64,000 nt of DNA from Chitinivibrionales bacterium (GTDB lineage Bacteria > Fibrobacterota > Chitinivibrionia > Chitinivibrionales > WJKA01): positions 1 to 64,000 of the forward strand of contig WJLZ01000159.1 of the NCBI GenBank assembly GCA_014728215.1, in the 5' to 3' direction. A program made the position numbers and the translations under genes. The notes under the pieces are model-generated. The model saw nothing but the letters and a program-made list of their open reading frames with translations. It made no database searches and was not told where the DNA came from. The first letter of the stretch is position 1; each line of letters starts with the position of its first letter. Positions 62,524 through 64,000 of the stretch are shown here, in pieces.

Positions 62524-63349
62524 CCGTAAGATCTTCTGAAACTCGTTCCTGCAGTTTCTTTTCCACAACCGACTTGAGGGTCATCGATGAAAAGGCACAT
62601 CCGGCACAATGGCCTTTGAACTGGATATAGACATTGTTGCCTTCAACATCAACCAATTCGCAATCGCCGCCGTCTTTTACAAGGGTAGGTTTAATCTCCT
62701 TTTGGATGACCTCTCGAATTTTATCGATCTTCTGTATGGTTGTCATTCGTCCGGAACGAGATTGAGCCCTGCTTTTTTTCTCGCCTGCAACACGGTTCAG
62801 TATCTCCTGGATCTGGGGATGGCATCCGCCACAACCGCCGCCGGCTTTGGTATAACTGGTAACATCTTCAACCGTCGAAAGGTTATTCTCTTTGATTGCC
62901 CGTTCAACCTCTTTGTCGGTAATACCAAAGCATGTACAGATAACAGTACCTTCCTTTTCCTTTGGGGTGGTTGTTTTTCCACCTGTCTTGTAATAATCAA
63001 TTGCCGCTTCAAGAGCTTCCTGCCCCATGACACTGCAGTGCATTTTTGCTTTTGGAAGACCGCCAAGAGCTTCGGCTATCTGTTTGTTGGTAATAGTGGA
63101 AGCTTCCTCGATAGATTTTCCTTTAACCAGTTCGGTTAAAGCACTTGCAGAAGCAATAGCGCTTCCACACCCGAACGTTTTGAATTTGATATCGGTAATT
63201 TTTCCCTCAGAATCCAGTTTGAAAGTCAACCGAAGCGCATCTCCGCAGGTTATGTTACCGACTTCGCCAACGCCGTCCGGCGCTTCGACTTCTCCTACAT
63301 TCCGGGGATTGAGATAATGATCTCTGACTTTTTCGGTATAATCCCACAT
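62507..63349 (-). CDS. nifU: NifU iron-sulfur scaffold protein
   Basis: 280 residues with the full three-part NifU layout: an IscU-like N-terminal scaffold ('DHYLNPRNVGE', 'NITCGDALRL', 'FGCGSAIASASA', 'KMHCSVMGQEAL' with three cluster Cys), a central [2Fe-2S] bfd-like domain ('VICTCFGIT', 'GGGCGGCHPQIQ'), and a C-terminal NifU domain ('FKGHCAGCAFSSMTLK' with CxxC). It assembles [4Fe-4S] clusters, normally with NifS, which is not in the window. About 40 bases after the DHH gene stop, so probably co-transcribed. Confidence 0.95.
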   Translation of the reverse strand: MWDYTEKVRDHYLNPRNVGEVEAPDGVGEVGNITCGDALRLTFKLDSEGKITDIKFKTFGCGSAIASASALTELVKGKSIEEASTITNKQIAEALGGLPKAKMHCSVMGQEALEAAIDYYKTGGKTTTPKEKEGTVICTCFGITDKEVERAIKENNLSTVEDVTSYTKAGGGCGGCHPQIQEILNRVAGEKKSRAQSRSGRMTTIQKIDKIREVIQKEIKPTLVKDGGDCELVDVEGNNVYIQFKGHCAGCAFSSMTLKSVVEKKLQERVSEDLTVQEAQ

Positions 63350-63388
63350 ATTTTCATCCTCTATAGTATAAATTTACAATTCTATTTG

Positions 63389-64000
63389 TTATTCCCTCTC
63401 CAAAATAGGAACTCCATCACTATTTTGAATACGAAAAACCTTTTTAAAAGTTGCAATGAATCGGCTCAACTGTTCTTCAGCGGAAACGCCGTTGAGCGGG
63501 ATACGGCCTGCTGCAAGTCTTCCGTGGCCTCCGGCATTTCCACCCAGCTTTTTTGCTATTGTCACAGCCTTTTTGCCTGCGCCGGAGACATTTTTTGAGC
63601 GAAGCGAGAAAAAGATACTTTTTTTGAAAATGCCCGAACAAATCATCCATTCCATTCTCTCGAGACTGTGAAAAAAATCGGCCATCTCTGCAATATAGTC
63701 CGGTGCGGTAACTTCGCCAAGATGAGTATATCCCACATGATTGAATTCAATCGCAGCTTCGGAACCGCGGTGGATGGTTTTGAAAAATTCTATATCCCGT
63801 TCCGGATTTTCGATATGGGCAAGTTTGGTGTGATTGACCGTACAGAAAAGTTTGACATAACACTCCTCGTCTTCAGGATGAGCATCCCGTCCTAAACCGC
63901 TGGTATCGGTTTTGATACCATAAAACAGCGCAGTGGAAATTTCGCGACTGAAATGGACTTTTGCCTTATCGAGATACTGCGCAACCAGGGTTGATGTAGC
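63389..64000 (-). CDS. DHH/DHHA1 phosphoesterase (NrnA-like), N-terminus beyond the window
   Basis: The frame is open to the right end of the window, so the gene begins outside. Visible C-terminal half: 'ATSTLVAQYL' and 'GIKTDTSGLGRDAH' end the DHH part, and 'GGNAGGHGRLAAG' is the DHHA1 motif (GGH) that holds substrate. DHH/DHHA1 proteins degrade nanoRNA, pAp or cyclic dinucleotides (NrnA, GdpP). With HD-GYP proteins elsewhere in the window, a c-di-nucleotide role is possible, but nanoRNA or pAp turnover is more common. Catalytic DHH itself lies outside the window. Confidence 0.85.
   Translation of the reverse strand, partial: ATSTLVAQYLDKAKVHFSREISTALFYGIKTDTSGLGRDAHPEDEECYVKLFCTVNHTKLAHIENPERDIEFFKTIHRGSEAAIEFNHVGYTHLGEVTAPDYIAEMADFFHSLERMEWMICSGIFKKSIFFSLRSKNVSGAGKKAVTIAKKLGGNAGGHGRLAAGRIPLNGVSAEEQLSRFIATFKKVFRIQNSDGVPILERE

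Overview
The window looks like chromosomal DNA of a free-living Gram-negative bacterium of the Fibrobacterota/FCB neighbourhood, possibly a Chitinivibrio- or Chitinispirillum-like lineage. This placement is an inference. It rests on a TamA/TamB outer-membrane pair, many lipobox and Sec-signal proteins, C-terminal FlgD-like and T9SS-like tails on secreted proteins, a Planctomycete/Fibrobacter-style Ser/Thr kinase with leucine-rich repeats and a lectin tail, a PEP-CTERM protein and several carbohydrate-active enzymes. No tRNA, rRNA, CRISPR array, prophage or intact insertion sequence was seen. Four genes are decayed remnants.

Layout. 1-5.4 kb: the end of a LacI-type regulator, a UvrD/Rep helicase, an HD-GYP protein, a lone Pycsar-effector-like membrane protein and a short-chain dehydrogenase. 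5.5-9.2 kb: a tightly overlapping operon of two DUF488 proteins and a RecQ helicase with an N-terminal dual-OB-like domain, the best candidate for an uncharacterised nucleic-acid or defence system. 9.3-18 kb: secreted or lipoprotein genes (VWA protein, ExbD-like protein), a second HD-GYP protein, an OsmC protein and a YbeD-like protein. 18.4-27 kb: surface and carbohydrate functions (PEP-CTERM lectin, GH43 enzyme, a broken SUMF1 gene, polysaccharide deacetylase, kinase-LRR-lectin receptor). 27.3-34.4 kb: metal and redox stress genes (CDF exporter, cupin, dodecin, BCAM0308-family protein, GemA-like protein, MsrA, RseC-like protein, flavodiiron protein) and fumarase. 34.7-39.7 kb: two large secreted beta-sandwich proteins. 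39.9-41 kb: a strongly structured RNA ending in an intrinsic terminator, directly ahead of an EamA transporter. 41.3-47.3 kb: two GT4 glycosyltransferases alternating with two GH130 proteins, probably a mannoside or glucoside pathway. 47.3-55 kb: a signalling block (chemoreceptor, receiver-kinase hybrid, NtrC-type sigma-54 activator, PAS histidine kinase) and a ferritin-like protein. 55.1-64 kb: TamA, TamB, FolC, NifU and a partial DHH phosphoesterase.

A recurring theme is sigma-54. Sequences with the GG-N10-GC core occur ahead of the PEP-CTERM gene, cupin, dodecin, flavodiiron protein, receiver-kinase gene and ferritin-like gene, with a near-match ahead of the BCAM0308 operon. The window also encodes a GAFTGA-type sigma-54 activator. 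Two copies of a GCAGATATTTCTGC-like palindrome lie between that activator gene and the sigma-54 promoter of the downstream signalling operon. Redox and stress genes here may therefore belong to an RpoN regulon. All functions are read from sequence patterns alone; no database search was run.
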